This document shows, piece after piece, positions 34,276 through 46,019 of a stretch of 64,000 nucleotides of DNA. The notes beneath the pieces were generated by a model. It saw only the letters and a program-made list of their open reading frames with translations, was not told where the DNA came from and did no database searches. The translations under genes were made by a program, and so were the position numbers. The number at the start of each line of letters is the position of its first letter. The stretch's first letter is position 1. The DNA lies in assembly GCF_042477335.2 (NCBI RefSeq), contig NC_091245.1, positions 80,328,501 to 80,392,500 on the forward strand. The letters are read 5' to 3'. Origin of the DNA: Ovis canadensis (Eukaryota; Chordata; Mammalia; Artiodactyla; Bovidae).

Positions 34276-34455
34276 ATTGTTGTTCAGTCACTCAGTTGTG
34301 TCCGACTCTTTGTGACACCATGAACTGTAACCCACCAGGGTTCTCTGTCCTTTACTGTCTTCCAGAGTTTGCTCAAACTCATGTCCATTGAATTGGTGAT
34401 GCTTTCTAACCATCTCATCTTCCACTGCCTACTTCTCCTGTTGCCCTCAGCAAGG
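34276..34455 (-). mobile_element. BovB 3' terminal fragment
   Basis: Reverse-complement BovB 3' end, from 'gttgttcagtcactcagttg' to 'tactgcctacttctcctgtt'-like sequence, more diverged than most copies here. It is inserted in the ancient repeat that surrounds it. Confidence 0.85.
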
Positions 34456-35215
34456 CATAGACATTACATAATTCCTTGTACACTATAATGATTACTTAAG
34501 ATTTGTTCTAAATATGATTAGAAACCTACTTGATGATTTTGAACAGAAAAATGTCACAATTTCGAAAATGGTTACTCTGGCTCCTCCTTTATAATATATT
34601 CTAGAAGTTGTTTAGGGAGTAATCAATTGACATTATCCCAGTAGAGATGATGACTATCACTAAGGTGGATTCTAGGCAAGCAGTGACTTATAGTTGCATT
34701 TGGAATATATTTTGATTGTAGAGTCAACAGAATCTGAAGATTAGTCAGATGTGGGATACTGCTCTTGAGCAAATGAGTGAATGTTCATGTCACTTACTGA
34801 TGGAATAATACTGGAGTTAAAGGCAGATATTAGTTAGTGAAACAGTTACACTTTTGTAACATTGACCTTGAATTTTTTCTTTTCCAAGTGAAATGTCACA
34901 TCAGCTATTGAATATATCAATCTGAAATTCAAGAGTGAGGTCAGGGATGGTTACATACATTTGGGATTCATTAGTGCTGAAAGAGTATTTAAAGCCATGA
35001 TAATAGATGAAGTCGCACATAAAATAAGCATAAATGGGGGCAGAGAGGATAACAGACCTAGCATTAAGGCTTTCTAAACAGAAAAATTTGTTAAAATTTG
35101 TGATTTGGACTTATTTTTGTGAAAACAAAACATTCTTTGAGCATGGGTAGAAGGATCTAGTACGATAGGAAGAAAAACCAGAGAGCCTTGTCTCGAAAAT
35201 TCATCAAGTATTTTA

Positions 35216-36357
35216 GACAGAGTAATAAGCTCTGAGGAATTAGGCTAAATAAATAATATGAGGACTATAAATTAATTATCATTTGGCTATATAGCAGTAC
35301 TTGGTAACTTTCATTAGAATTTTTCAGAAGAGTAATGGGGATAAAAATCAATGAATTAATAAATTTACCAAATTGTGTTGTGTGGGATTTACCTTAGCAT
35401 TGGTTCTAGTAGCCCCTGGTTGCCTTAATTGATTCAATGCATTCCATTTCCCTAGCCATAGTGAACTAATCCAGGAAGAGGAAGCAAGCTATTCAAGTGA
35501 AAAGATAAGCAAGGTGACATTATTCCAATTTCTGTGAAAAATCATCTGTGTCTCTCACTCTGAGCACTGTGCTGTGACAATTGAGAACTGCTGCAATTTT
35601 TTATGCAGTGAGGAACATCTTGAAATCACCATGTGGACAGGGTATTGTTGTGAATATGTGGTTGGGGAACAAGGAGATGCCACATGTATTCTAAAGAGTA
35701 AAGCTGTATTAAGGAAGCAGAGGTGAAAGATGGGGAGAAACAGCCCTTGTTATACCATTTGAACTACCAGAGAAAGTTGTGTCTAATGATTCTACATCTG
35801 AGCTATCACTTCTGAGTGTCAGAAAGTTCTTTCTTGCTTTAAGTTATTTGAATTTGCCTTAACAATATTAGCAACAACAAAAACTTAACTGTTATAAGAA
35901 TCTTGTTCTGCATTTCATTGACTGAAACCCAAGAGGGTGTTAATATAGTTTTCACTAAATAAATGACAAATTTGAATTGGCTAGCAGGAAATTTTAAGCT
36001 GTCATACCATGTAAAATTAATACCAGTTTCTGTGGGTTAAAATGTAAAAATTGTATGTACTGAAATCAATCAAATGTGATATATTGTCCACACTTGTCAT
36101 ATATTTAAAGATATCTATCACTATACTCATTTAACAGAAAAAAATATTTCCCAAAGCTTTAATAGCTCAAAAAACCATAGGAATGACCAGTAGTCACTTG
36201 GAAAAATGAGTGATTTCATGAGCTGTATCTTTTTTTATCTTTCTCCTTAGCAAACTAGATCACAAGCTGGAAAAGGAACACTGAAAAAGAGGCAAGGAGA
36301 ACTAGGAAACTGCTTAAATTAATTGAGTCAGCTGTGCACTTTAAAAAATATCCATCT
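35216..36357. other. No gene; part may be an old DNA-transposon-like repeat
   Basis: 35,370-35,880 contains phrases ('ccctagccatagtgaactaa', 'caaggagatgccacatgtat') that recall an old mammalian non-autonomous repeat, but I cannot assign it. The remainder is AT-rich and featureless. Confidence 0.3.
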
Positions 36358-36368
36358 ATCAAATGAAA

Positions 36369-36575
36369 GGGCTTCCTTACTGGCTCAGACAGTAAAGAAT
36401 CTGCCTGCCATGTGGGAGACCTGGGTTCGATCCCTGGGTTGGGAAGATCCCCTAGAGAAGGGTATGGCAACCCACTCCAGTATTTTTGCCTGGAGAATGC
36501 CCATGGACAGATGAGCCAGGTGGGCTACAGTACATGGGATCACAAAGAGTCAGACAAGACTGAGCAACTGAGCAC
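36369..36575 (+). mobile_element. Bov-tA SINE with 11-bp TSD
   Basis: Complete and well preserved ('gggcttccttactggctcag' to 'gactgagcaactgagc'). Perfect flanking repeats ATCAAATGAAA at 36,358-36,368 and 36,576-36,586. Confidence 0.95.
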
Positions 36576-36760
36576 ATCAAATGAAATAGGTAAGTTTCAG
36601 TTATACCTTACTTTAAACTGTACTAATATAAACTGGGACAAAATGATTCAGATAATATGCATATGAAAGAGCACAGATCAGATGTGCAAGTTTTATCAGC
36701 AAAAAAAAAGTGGATGCAAAAATTAGGAGCAAAAGAAAGGCATAGAAAATTTGGTAACTG

Positions 36761-36799
36761 AATGTGTCTTGGAGAATGACTATGTACTATCACAAGTCA
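36761..36799 (+). repeat. 38-39 bp direct repeat, copy 1
   Basis: Starts AATGTGTCTTGGAGAATGAC. Nearly identical to 37,808-37,845, with only the GG/C difference near position 11. The two copies bracket about 1 kb containing a BovB fragment. Confidence 0.93.
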
Positions 36800-36817
36800 A
36801 GTAATTACCAGCTGGTA

Positions 36818-37216
36818 AAGGCTGAGCACTGAAGAATTGATGCTTTTGAACTGTGATGTTGGAGAAGACTCTTGAGAGTCCCTTGGACTGCAAGGAGATC
36901 CAAACAGTCCATTCTGAAGGAGATAGCCCTGGGATTTTTTGGAAGGAATGATTCTAAACCTGAAACTCCAGCACTTTGGCCACCTCATGCAAAGAGTTGG
37001 CTCATTGGAAAAGACTCTGATGCTAGGAGGGATTGGGGGCAGGAGGAGAAGGGGATGACAGAGGATGAGATGGCTGGGTGGCATCAATGACTCGATGGAC
37101 GTGAGTCTGAGTGAACTCCGGGAGTTGGTGATAGACAGGGAGGTCTGGCGTGCTACGATTCATGGGGTCGCAAAGAGTCAGACACGACTGAGCGACTGAA
37201 CTGAACTGAACTGAAT
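36818..37216 (+). mobile_element. BovB 3' fragment
   Basis: From the codons for 'KAEH.RIDAFEL' to the 3' end 'gcgactgaactgaactgaac'. It is close to other young-looking copies but lacks RT. No TSD was found at its own ends. Confidence 0.9.
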
Positions 37217-37807
37217 CTTTGGTATGGAAAGATATTTTGCTTGGCTAGTTTAAACTAAACCAATGTTAAAAAAAAACTAAATAGTGTCTACTTCCATTGG
37301 GATGGGAAGGATGTGAAAGATCTTTACAGTAACGGAAAAAATAGAGAAATGTAATAAAATTTATCCATTTGTATAGGAAAGAGGAATATAGCATTTTGAG
37401 CACCCAGTCCAAGTTGACATTGATACATGGATGCATCATCATAGTCCTTTAGTTTATAGTTGCAGCAGATGGAGATAATGGTATGAATGAATTTGTGTTT
37501 AAAATTCTCAACAGTGAATCAAGTGACTGCATAGAACTACCTGGTCACCAGAGTCACGTAATTGGCTGCTAGAGTAACCCCTCCATAGATTCCTTGGCCT
37601 ATAGTGCTATCTTCCTCGTCATGTTTTAGCATCTGAAACTAGCAACCCTCCATTCCTGACCAGGATAGTAAATGATATTATATATATATAATTTCAGGGG
37701 AGCTGTAGAGATTAAGCCACGCTTAATGATCTAAAGAATTCAGGGAGATGGTCCCGACCACTCTTTATATATCCATTAAGTTTACTAGTCTTGTCCCTCA
37801 GAAACCA

Positions 37808-37845
37808 AATGTGTCTTCAGAATGACTATGTACTATCACAAGTCA
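37808..37845 (+). repeat. 38-39 bp direct repeat, copy 2
   Basis: Second copy of the repeat at 36,761-36,799. It lies just before the ERVL-like pol fossil. Confidence 0.93.
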
Positions 37846-37859
37846 TTAGAAGCTTTATC

Positions 37860-38480
37860 TTCCATCTTGTCAGATAGCATGTCATTGTTAGAGTCAGCTA
37901 AAAAAGCCTGCAGAGTATCAGCCTCCTCTTGTTGCCCAGTATCTTGCATCCTCTACCAAAATAATGCACAGAGATCGGAATTATTTAGTCATACTACAGA
38001 ACAGCACATTGATCCCATATATTAATGATAGCATCATGACCCAGAAAGACAACCAAAAGTTCCTAGTATGCTAGAGATCATGGTAAGCAAGATACACACT
38101 AGAAGGTAGGTGATAAATCCTGTAAGAATCAAAGACTGCACTTCAGTAATGTTTTCAGAGGTTCAGGTATCATGAATGTGCCAGTAAATCCCAATATAAA
38201 GTAAGAGACAATTACTGCTTCTTGTAATCACTGCTATGAAGAAGGAAACACAATCTTAGTAGACCTCTGTATTCTGGAGACAACTTACCCCACACTTAAG
38301 AATATTGTTCTTCCAATACCCTGGGTGATACAGAACAATGCAACATTTGGCAATGACTGAGCAAGAATGGGTTCTACAAAGAATGCAGAAGCACTGATCT
38401 GGCTTCTCAACCAATGGAGCAATGAGAGGTTTTCTTCATTCTCTATGAAGGTCAAGAAAATTTAACCATGTAGAATTGCG
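37860..38480 (+). mobile_element. Degenerate ERVL-like (class III) pol fossil
   Basis: The plus strand keeps a weak resemblance to ERVL pol. A block near 37,960-38,035 aligns by eye with the RT active-site region (reading 'YINDSIM' where a YIDD-type motif is expected). Downstream near 38,110-38,200 'INPVRIKDCTSVMF' parallels the conserved segment that follows it in ERVL. Multiple stops and frameshifts show it is long dead. The upstream stretch 37,380-37,800 may belong to the same fossil, but I cannot show that. Host-genome relic; nothing functional. Confidence 0.45.
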
Positions 38481-38792
38481 GTGGAGAATAAGCTGAGTTT
38501 ATTAAAAATGGCTCTAGTGACCTTAGGGAAAGAGGTTAAGACCTTTGTCTGCTTTCCCATCCCCACCCCTCTGACCTTATGTTTCTGTGTAAAGAATAAT
38601 AAAAAAGCACTGGAGAAAGATTATGTCCCCTAGTCACCCAGGCACAAATAGCAGACAACTCAGGAAAGGACCTTGCTACCTATTTTTCATTTCTTTTCAA
38701 TTTTGAAATGAAGGTCATTATAGAGTTAAAATTAGAGTAATAATAAGTGAACATAGACTTAAACAATTTAAATGTCAAAAAATGTTAATGAG
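38481..38792. other. No gene or repeat recognised
   Basis: AT-rich DNA between the pol fossil and a BovB fragment. Confidence 0.45.
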
Positions 38793-39291
38793 AAAGCAGA
38801 GACATTACTTTGCCAACAAAGCTCCATCTAGTCAAGGCTATGGTTTTTCCAGTAGTCATGTGTGGATGTGAGAGTTAGACTGTGAAGAAGGCTGAGCGCT
38901 GAAGAATTGATGCTTTTGAACTGTGTGTTGGAGAAGACTCTTGAGAGTCCCTTGGACTGCAAGGAGATCCAACCAGTCCATTCTGAAGAAGATCAGCCCT
39001 AGGGTTTCTTTGGAAGGAATGATGCTAAAGCTGAAACTCCAGTACTTTGGCCACCTCATGCGAAGAATTGACTCATTGGAAAAGACTCTGATGCTGGGAG
39101 GGATTGGGGTCAGGAGGAGAAGGGGTCGACAGAGGATGAGATGGCTGGATGGCATCACTGACTCAACGACCGTGAATCTGAGTGGACTCCGGGAGTTGGT
39201 GATGGACAGGGAGGCCTGGCGTGCTGAGATTCATGGGGTCACAAAGAGTCGGACGTGACTGAGTGACTGAACTGGACTGAACTGAACTGAA
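38793..39291 (+). mobile_element. BovB 3' fragment
   Basis: Starts in the 'SRDITLPTK' codons ('gcagagacattactttgcca') and ends 'actgaactgaactgaa'. An open stretch of 111 codons (38,923-39,258) is BovB C-terminal sequence ('CWRRLLRVPWTARRSNQS'), not a host gene. Confidence 0.92.
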
Positions 39292-39469
39292 TGTCCTGTG
39301 AGGTTATTAATATATATCAATATAATTTATGAGATTTGTAGTGCAAAGAGTAGGGGAATTAAATTGGATTAAGTAATAGTTTCTAGCATTGGTTAGTAAA
39401 TGGTCAAATTGAGATAAATTGTAGTAAGTCTATGAGGTAGAGGCAAAATAAAAATCATGTAAATAAAAT

Positions 39470-39750
39470 TATAACAAAGGAGAAATAGAAGTAAAAAAAC
39501 ACTGAACAAATAAAAAGAAATCAAAAAAGAAAGAATAAAAGTTCAAAGAATATATGAAACAAATAGAAAAAAATTTAAGGTGGTCCATTTAGAAATTACA
39601 TTAAATGTAAGCAGGTTAGCGCATCAACAAAAGGAAAATATTGTCAACATAGATTTTTCAAAAAGGAAGGCAATGGACATATTTTTTACAGGAAGCATTA
39701 CTATACATTGACACAGAAGTATTGGAAGAAAAGATCTGGAAAACATCTAC
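39470..39750 (+). mobile_element. Fossil L1, start of ORF2
   Basis: 'aaattacattaaatgtaagc' and the following 'gcatcaacaaaaggaaaata' correspond to the ORF2 N terminus (TLNVNxL...), followed by decayed endonuclease sequence. Confidence 0.6.
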
Positions 39751-40668
39751 AAAAAGATTTAAAAAATGTGAATGAAGAAATCAGATGTTCTTGAGAGAAG
39801 TGACTATTGGAATTAACAAAAGGGATGTAGGAAAGTTTTGCTAAATGAGCAAGGTGAAATAGGGTATTGGATACACCAAAGGGCAGAGATGCTTATTTAA
39901 CTAACATTCTAGAGAAAATATAAGGCTATTGGACTTTATGCACTGTGGATAGGTTAGCTTTTCATCCCAACAGGAATATTTGATTGTGCTTTTTCACCAT
40001 GAAGCATGAGACAAGTTCATCAGTTAAGACACTCACTCCAGCCTCAATAAGCCTCTTTAAGTATAGACATGAAATAGGCAGACAAGTGGGTACAAATTGA
40101 GTTGGACTTTTGTTAGATGACTGTGGCAGGCAAAGGGATAATAGGTTCAGAGTTTTGCAAGTGATTATAAATCTGAACCATGGAATCTCAGGTGAAAATA
40201 GATGAAGTTATCACTGAGGGTAAAAGTATCTAGAACTTGAGGTTTTGACTAACATGCTATACTTCTTGCATGGTAATTAGATATATTATTTATATATATA
40301 TATGCAGATTGGAACAGCATATCAAAATAAATGATAAGAATCTATACTATAACAAGTTCATTATTGTACATTACTCATGTGCATAGCAGTAAAAAAAAAT
40401 CCTTGGGTAAAAACATGACTTGAATAACATTTAGAAATGGGTCTAACTGCTCTAATTTACCTCATACTCTTTAAATGAAGAAGAACAATATTTGAAGGTT
40501 TATTTAATCTAATATTGTTTATGGATTTTATTTAAGTACTAAATAAATACATGTTTGGATAAATAGTCCATTATTAAGATATTCAGAAACAGTCTGGGCT
40601 TTACACTAGTCTTAAGAATTTCTACCATTGAATAAATGTTAAGTGAAACAGCACTAAAAATGCATAAA
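39751..40668. other. No gene or repeat recognised
   Basis: AT-rich DNA with a short TA tract near 40,292-40,304 and no convincing open frame. Confidence 0.45.
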
Positions 40669-40870
40669 TGGCTTCCCAGGTGACACTAGTGGTCAAGAAC
40701 TCACCTGCCAAAACAGGAGACATAAGAGATTTGGGTTCAATGCCTGGGTCAGGAAGATCCTTTGAGGAGGGCAGAGCAAAACTCTCCCCAGTATTCTTAC
40801 CTGGAGAATTCCATGGATGGAGGAATCTGGTGGACAATGGTCTATACGGTTGCAAAGAGTTGGACATGAC
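40669..40870 (+). mobile_element. Bov-tA SINE joined directly to BovB
   Basis: The head 'ggcttcccaggtgacactag' through the body to 'gttggacatgact' is present. The last bases of the SINE are missing because BovB sequence begins at once, in the same orientation. Confidence 0.88.
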
Positions 40871-42281
40871 TGTGATGGAATTCCAGTTGAGCTATTTCAA
40901 ATCCTGAAAGATGATGCTGTGAAAGTGCTGCACTCAACATGCCAGCAAATTTGGAAAACTCAACAGTGGCAACAGGACCAGAAAATGTCAGTTTTCATTC
41001 TAATCCCAAAGAAAGGCAATGCCAAAGAATGCTCAAACTACCACACAGTTGACTCATCTCACACGCTAGTAAAGTAATGCCCAAAATTCTCCAAGCCAGG
41101 TTTCAGCAATACGTGAACCAGGAACTTCCAGATGTTCAAGCTAGTTTTAGATAAGGCAGAGGAACCAGAGATCAAATTGCCAACATCCGCTGGATCATTG
41201 AAAAAGCAAGAGAGTTCCAGAAAAATATCTCTTTCTGCTTTATTGACTATGCCAAAGCCTTTGACTGTGTGGATCACAATAAACTACCTGCCTCTTGAGA
41301 AACCTATATGCAGGTCAGGAAGCAACAGTTAGAACTGGACATGGAACAACAGACTGGTTCCAAATAGGAAAAGGAGTACGTCAAGGCTGTATATTGTTAC
41401 CCTGCTTATTTAACTTATATGCAGAGTATATCATGAGAAACGCTGGGCTGGAAGAAGCACAAGCTGGAATCAAGATTTCCGGGAGAAATATCAATAAACT
41501 CATATATGCAGATGACACCACCCTCATGGCAGAAAGTGAAGAGTAACTAAAGAGCCTATTGATGAAACTGAAAGAGGAGAGTGAAAAGTTGACTTAAAGC
41601 TCAACATTCAGAAAACGAAGATCATGGCATCCGGTCCCATCACTTCATGGGAAATAGATGGGGAAACAGTGGAAACAGTGACAGACTTTATTTTGGGGGG
41701 GTTCCAAAATCACTGCAGATGGTGATTGCAGCCATGAAATTAAACGATGCTTGGAAAATTATGACCAACCTAGATAGCATATTCAAGAGCAGAGACATTA
41801 CTTTGCCAACAAAGGTCTGTCTAGTCAAGGCTATGGTTTTTCCAGTGGTCATGTATGGATGTGAGAGTTTGGATTGTGAAGAAAGCTGAGCGCCAAAGAA
41901 TTGATGCTTTTGAACTGCGGTGTTGGAGAAGACTCTTGAGAGTCCCTTGGACTGCAAGGAGATCCAACCAGTCCATTCTAAAGGAGATTGGTCCTGGGTG
42001 TTCTTTGGAAGGAATGATACTAAAGCTGAAACTCCAGTACTTTGGCCACCTCATGCGAAGAGTTGACTAATTGGAAAAGACTCTGATGCTGGGAGGGTTT
42101 GAGGGCAGGAAGAGAAGGGGACAACAGAGGATGAGATGGCTGGATGGCATTACCGACTCAATGGATGTGAGTTTGAGTGAACTCTGGGAGTTGGTGATGG
42201 ACAGGGAGGCCTGGTGTGCTGCAATTCATGGGGTCGCAAAGAGTCGGACACAACTGAGCGACTGAAATGTACTGAACTGAA
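40871..42281 (+). pseudogene. BovB reverse transcriptase to 3' end, broken
   Basis: Begins within 'GDGIPVELFQILKDDAVKVL', continues through RT ('FIDYAKAFDCVDHN', 'GHGTTDWFQIGKGVRQGCIL', catalytic YADD at 41,505-41,516) to the C-terminal domain and the 3' terminus at about 42,281. A deletion of about 45 bp after 41,285 removes the codons between 'DHNK' and 'CLLRNLY'. Stops occur in 'SEE*' at 41,545 and elsewhere, and a G-run sits at 41,694-41,701. It is one of the longer RT-bearing copies in the window, but is dead. Confidence 0.93.
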
Positions 42282-42463
42282 GCGGCTTAGCACACATAGA
42301 GTAAAGTTTTGATAAATGGGAAAGGTAAAACAAGGCATTGAATACATTTGGATTTGTTCATAGGATAAGTTTGGTTAATTTTTTTAAGTCTTGGTTTTGA
42401 AACCCTCAAACTGTGATTTTTAACCACAAATGTTTTCTACATGAATTTATCCTTTTACCCTGA

Positions 42464-42665
42464 CATGTGTGCTCCGTCGTCTCTGACTCTTTGCAACCCC
42501 AATAACTGTAGCCATCCAGGCTCCTCTGTCGATGGGATTATCCCCGCAAGAATACTGGAGTGGGCTGACATTTCCTTCTCCAGGGGATCCTCCCCACCCA
42601 GGGATCAAACCCATGGCTCCTTGCATTGCAGGTGGACTCTACCCACTGAGTTATCAAGAAAGCTC
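42464..42665 (-). mobile_element. Bov-tA SINE
   Basis: Reverse-complement Bov-tA ('gactctttgcaaccccaata' to 'tgagttatcaagaaagct'). Diverged head. Confidence 0.87.
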
Positions 42666-43223
42666 AATTCCTTTCCCCTGTATTAGTTAAATATATCTTT
42701 GCATAAAGAATGAGATATAAATGTTGTTATGAGGTCAGACATTATTGAAGCCAGGATTATTAAAAGAAAAAAAAAAAGAACAAGCTCAAATCTTGCGGCT
42801 ATTTGAACATGCTGCATTGCTGCTTACATTCTGAGGTCTACCTTAACCCCAAATGTTGTTTCTAATCAAATGATAGTAGGTTGAATAAGCCAGTTACAAT
42901 TTTGTGATTAGAGATTAGTTTTCTAGAAAACAAGGTAAATTAAACTTTAATTGATTGCTTCTCTCTTCAGTTGTAATTTTAGGTTTGATAATAGCAGGAA
43001 AAAAAGATTTTGGATCCTATTCTTTTAGAAAATACTTTTAAATATTGTACTGTGTGGGGATAAGACTAGCATGTTAGTAACCTGATAGAAACAGAATGAA
43101 AAATGTCACTTATTTTAAACTACAGTAGAAAAGGAATCCCATATTTTGATCATTATATTGCCTAAGAGTGAAGTCTTAGACTCTGGTATGGATCTTGGCT
43201 CCAGCACACACTAGTTGGGTGCA
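42666..43223. other. No gene; possible short MIR piece at the end
   Basis: Mostly AT-rich. 43,160-43,220 ('gactctggtatggatcttgg', 'ctccagcacacactagttgg') resembles the 5' half of MIR (plus) but is too short to be sure. Confidence 0.4.
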
Positions 43224-43234
43224 TTCATGAATTT

Positions 43235-44392
43235 TATTGTCGCTGTTCAGTCTTCCAGTTGTGTCCAACTCCCTGCGACCCCACGGAATGTAGCATACCA
43301 GGCCTCTCTATCCCTTACCATCTCCTGAAGTTTGCCCAAGTTCATGTCTTTTGCATCAGTGATGCCATCCAACAATCTCATCCTCTGATCCCCTCTTCTC
43401 CTTCTGCCCTCAATCTTCTCCAGCATCAGGGAATTTTTCAATGAGTTAGTTGTTCGCATCAGATGAACAAAATGCTGAAGTTTCAGCATCAACATCAGTC
43501 TTTCAAAGGAGTATTCAGGGTTGATTTCCCTTAAAATTGACTGGTTTGATCTTGCTGTCTGAGGAACTCTCAGGAGTCTTCTCCAGCACCACAGTTCAAA
43601 GGCATCAATTCTTTGGCGTTCTGCCTTCTTTGTGGTTTAGCTCTCACAACTGAACATGATCACTGGAAAGACCATAGCCTTGACTATACTGACCTTTGTC
43701 CACAGAGTAATGTCTCTGCTTTTCAATACACTGCCTAGATTTGTCATTGCTCTTCTGCCAAGAAGCAAACGTCTTCTGACTTCATGGCTGCAGTCATCAT
43801 CTGCAGTGATTTTAGAACTCAAGAAGCAGGAATCTGTCACTACTTCCACTTTTTTCCCCTTCTATTTGCCATGAAGTAATGGAGCTGGATGCCATGATCT
43901 TAGTTTTTTATTTTTATTTTTTTATGTTTAATATTGAGTTTTAAGCTGTCTCTTTCACTCTCTTTCTTCACTCTCATCAAGAGGCTCTTTAGTTCCTCTT
44001 CACTTTCTGCCATTAGAGTGGTGTCATCTATATATCTGAGTTTGTTGGAATTTCTCCTGCCTATCTTGATTCCAGTAACTCATCCAACCTGGGATTTCTC
44101 ATGATGTGTTTAGCATATAGGTTAAATAAACAGGGTGACAGTAGACAGCCCTGTCGTGCTCCTTTCTCAATCTTGAATCAATCAGTTGTTCCATATATGG
44201 TTCTAACTGTTGCTCCTTGACCCACATTCAGGTTTCTCAGGAGACATGGTATTCCTTTAAGAGGTTTCCATAGTTTATTAAGATCCACAGAGTCAAAGGC
44301 TTTGGCATAGTCAATGAAACAGAAGTAGATATTTTTCTGGAATTCCCTAGCTTTCTCTATGATCCAGTGAATGCCAGCAATTTGATCTCTGG
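43235..44392 (-). pseudogene. Older BovB copy with RT region and imperfect TSD
   Basis: BovB from just inside its 3' end (about 43,235) to the 'RDQIAGIHWII' codons at 44,392. It is clearly more diverged than the other copies. The RT motif reads YIDD near 44,022-44,033. The direct repeat TTCATGAATTT (43,224-43,234) / TTCATTAATTT (44,393-44,403) flanks it with one mismatch. Many frameshifts are present. The T-rich tract at 43,905-43,925 interrupts the sequence after 'FMASSS'-like codons. Confidence 0.9.
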
Positions 44393-44403
44393 TTCATTAA
44401 TTT

Positions 44404-44859
44404 CCTCAATTCTAAAAACTTTAGTATGGTAATCTCTAAATCAGAAGCAATAATATCTATCCCTGTTAATTGTTCTGACATTTTAAATAATATATTTCAT
44501 ATCAACTGTGCAATGTTTGATTCAATCTGAGAATGCTGTGAATGAAAGCTATTTTTGTTATTGCTATATTAGAATTAAATAAAATTAATCTATGAGTTTG
44601 ACACACTCTCCTGGCACAGAATGTGAAAAAATAGGCTTTGGCTGACATTTTCTTTGAATCCATATCTAATTAGCTTGTAATATATTAACTCAGTGCATAG
44701 TTACACTATATTTATAGAAGAATTGCTATAGTGAACCAAATTAAAAGAGCATTTCAACAAGTTGAACAGTATAGAAATAGAATAAGCTATTGCAAACTAC
44801 AAATTTATTGTAGTAGCTTTAAAAATCTCATATTAACCTTTTACTCCATCATATCTGGA
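44404..44859. other. No gene or repeat recognised
   Basis: AT-rich DNA. Confidence 0.45.
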
Positions 44860-45060
44860 AAAATATTAAAATTTTTATTGGTATAATTTATATACAAAAA
44901 TTCAACCTAAATAGACATATAATGTGATGGACTTTAGATATAGTCCTGTAACCAAAGCACAATTGATTTACATAGGTCTAACAGTCTCATCACTCCCAAA
45001 ATTGCCCTTTTTCCCTTTGGAGTCAATTCTCTTCCCCCAGTAAAAAGACCTTGGCAATCA
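44860..45060 (-). mobile_element. Fossil L1 3' UTR fragment
   Basis: 'tttttattggtataatttat' followed by 'aaaaattcaacctaaataga' and 'gtcctgtaaccaaagcaca' is the reverse complement of an early mammalian L1 3' UTR. Confidence 0.6.
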
Positions 45061-45784
45061 GTAATAAGTTATGCTTTAAAAAAATGTTTATAGTTAAGAT
45101 ACGTTTACTGTTACATGACGTTGCAAGCATAATATTAAGTTCTTACATACTGTCCATCCATCTTCCTCTCATGTAAACATCTTCAATAATCATAGACTGA
45201 TGATGAAAACTAGGAGATTAATTTTGGCATAGTATATAAAGTAAGTAGCAGAATACTTTGAAACTTCATCGATTTTTATACCAGCCTCTATTCCAGGATC
45301 TAATCTCCAATCCCACTTTGCATCTAGTAATAAATCTAATGGGAAAGATCTTTATGAACATGCAAGCATTCTGAATTTGCTTAAATTTCTAGATGTTAAT
45401 TTTAGCAACCATCAGATCTACCTCATGACAATCACTGCTATGTTAGTTAATGGTGATTTCTGTTTTCCTCATTCTTTTCCTGCACTCAAAGTTTTATTGA
45501 GAATAATACATATTTCAATTTAATCAGCTTTACCAAACTAAAAAATACATCATTTTATTCACTTACATAATTTCTCATTTAACTTTATAATGCATGCAAG
45601 TCATTAGAGTATAAAACTCCAATGAATTCAAAGCTCTAAATTCAGATCAGCTCAACCTTTTGCAAACTGGTGAGTGAAATAACCTGCCATGTTGTTGTCA
45701 ATACTGTCAATCTCCCATGTTTCCAAAGGATGTGGGGATTGATATCTTGAAAGCCCTAACTTTTGCTAATCACTTAAAAAGATA
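45061..45784. other. No gene or repeat recognised
   Basis: AT-rich DNA. A part near 45,485-45,600 may be another L1 3' UTR remnant, but I cannot confirm it. Confidence 0.4.
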
Positions 45785-45890
45785 TTCTCCATTTATTGAG
45801 TCTGTTTTTGAAGCCAAACATTGCACCTGACTTAAGTACATATATTTTTTCCATTTAATCCTCATAAGTAATAATTAGTGAAAATATGAG
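45785..45890 (+). repeat. MIR fragment
   Basis: 'tccatttattgagtctgttt', 'ttgcacctgacttaagtaca' and 'tccatttaatcctcataagt' match the MIR 5'-to-core order. Confidence 0.55.
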
Positions 45891-46019
45891 ACTTTCACAT
45901 ATATAAGGAATAGACTGTAGACTAAGAAACATGTCTCATTAGAAAAATTTAATGTGTATTAAAATGCCTAACAGATCACAATACTGCAATGCAATTCTGA
46001 TACCAACCATTTGGATTTA

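Larger units (their letters stand above)
33800..35215 (+). repeat. Ancient mammalian repeat, same family as 839-1744
   Basis: Phrases such as 'gcaactgcaaagcctcaggg', 'gtagagtcaacagaatctga' and 'gagtatttaaagccatgata' follow the order of a long, widespread old mammalian repeat that I cannot name with confidence. It holds a (TA)n tract at 33,855-33,882 and is split by a BovB fragment at 34,276-34,455. Confidence 0.55.

Noticed and set aside
36818..37216. The 38-bp direct repeat as TSD of the BovB fragment
   Set aside because: The repeat copies are 18 bp and about 590 bp away from the BovB ends and far longer than the BovB TSDs seen elsewhere here (7-12 bp).
39470..40260. Host gene exon suggested by the purine-rich stretch
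   Set aside because: The first 280 bp is L1 ORF2 start fossil; the rest has stops in all frames.
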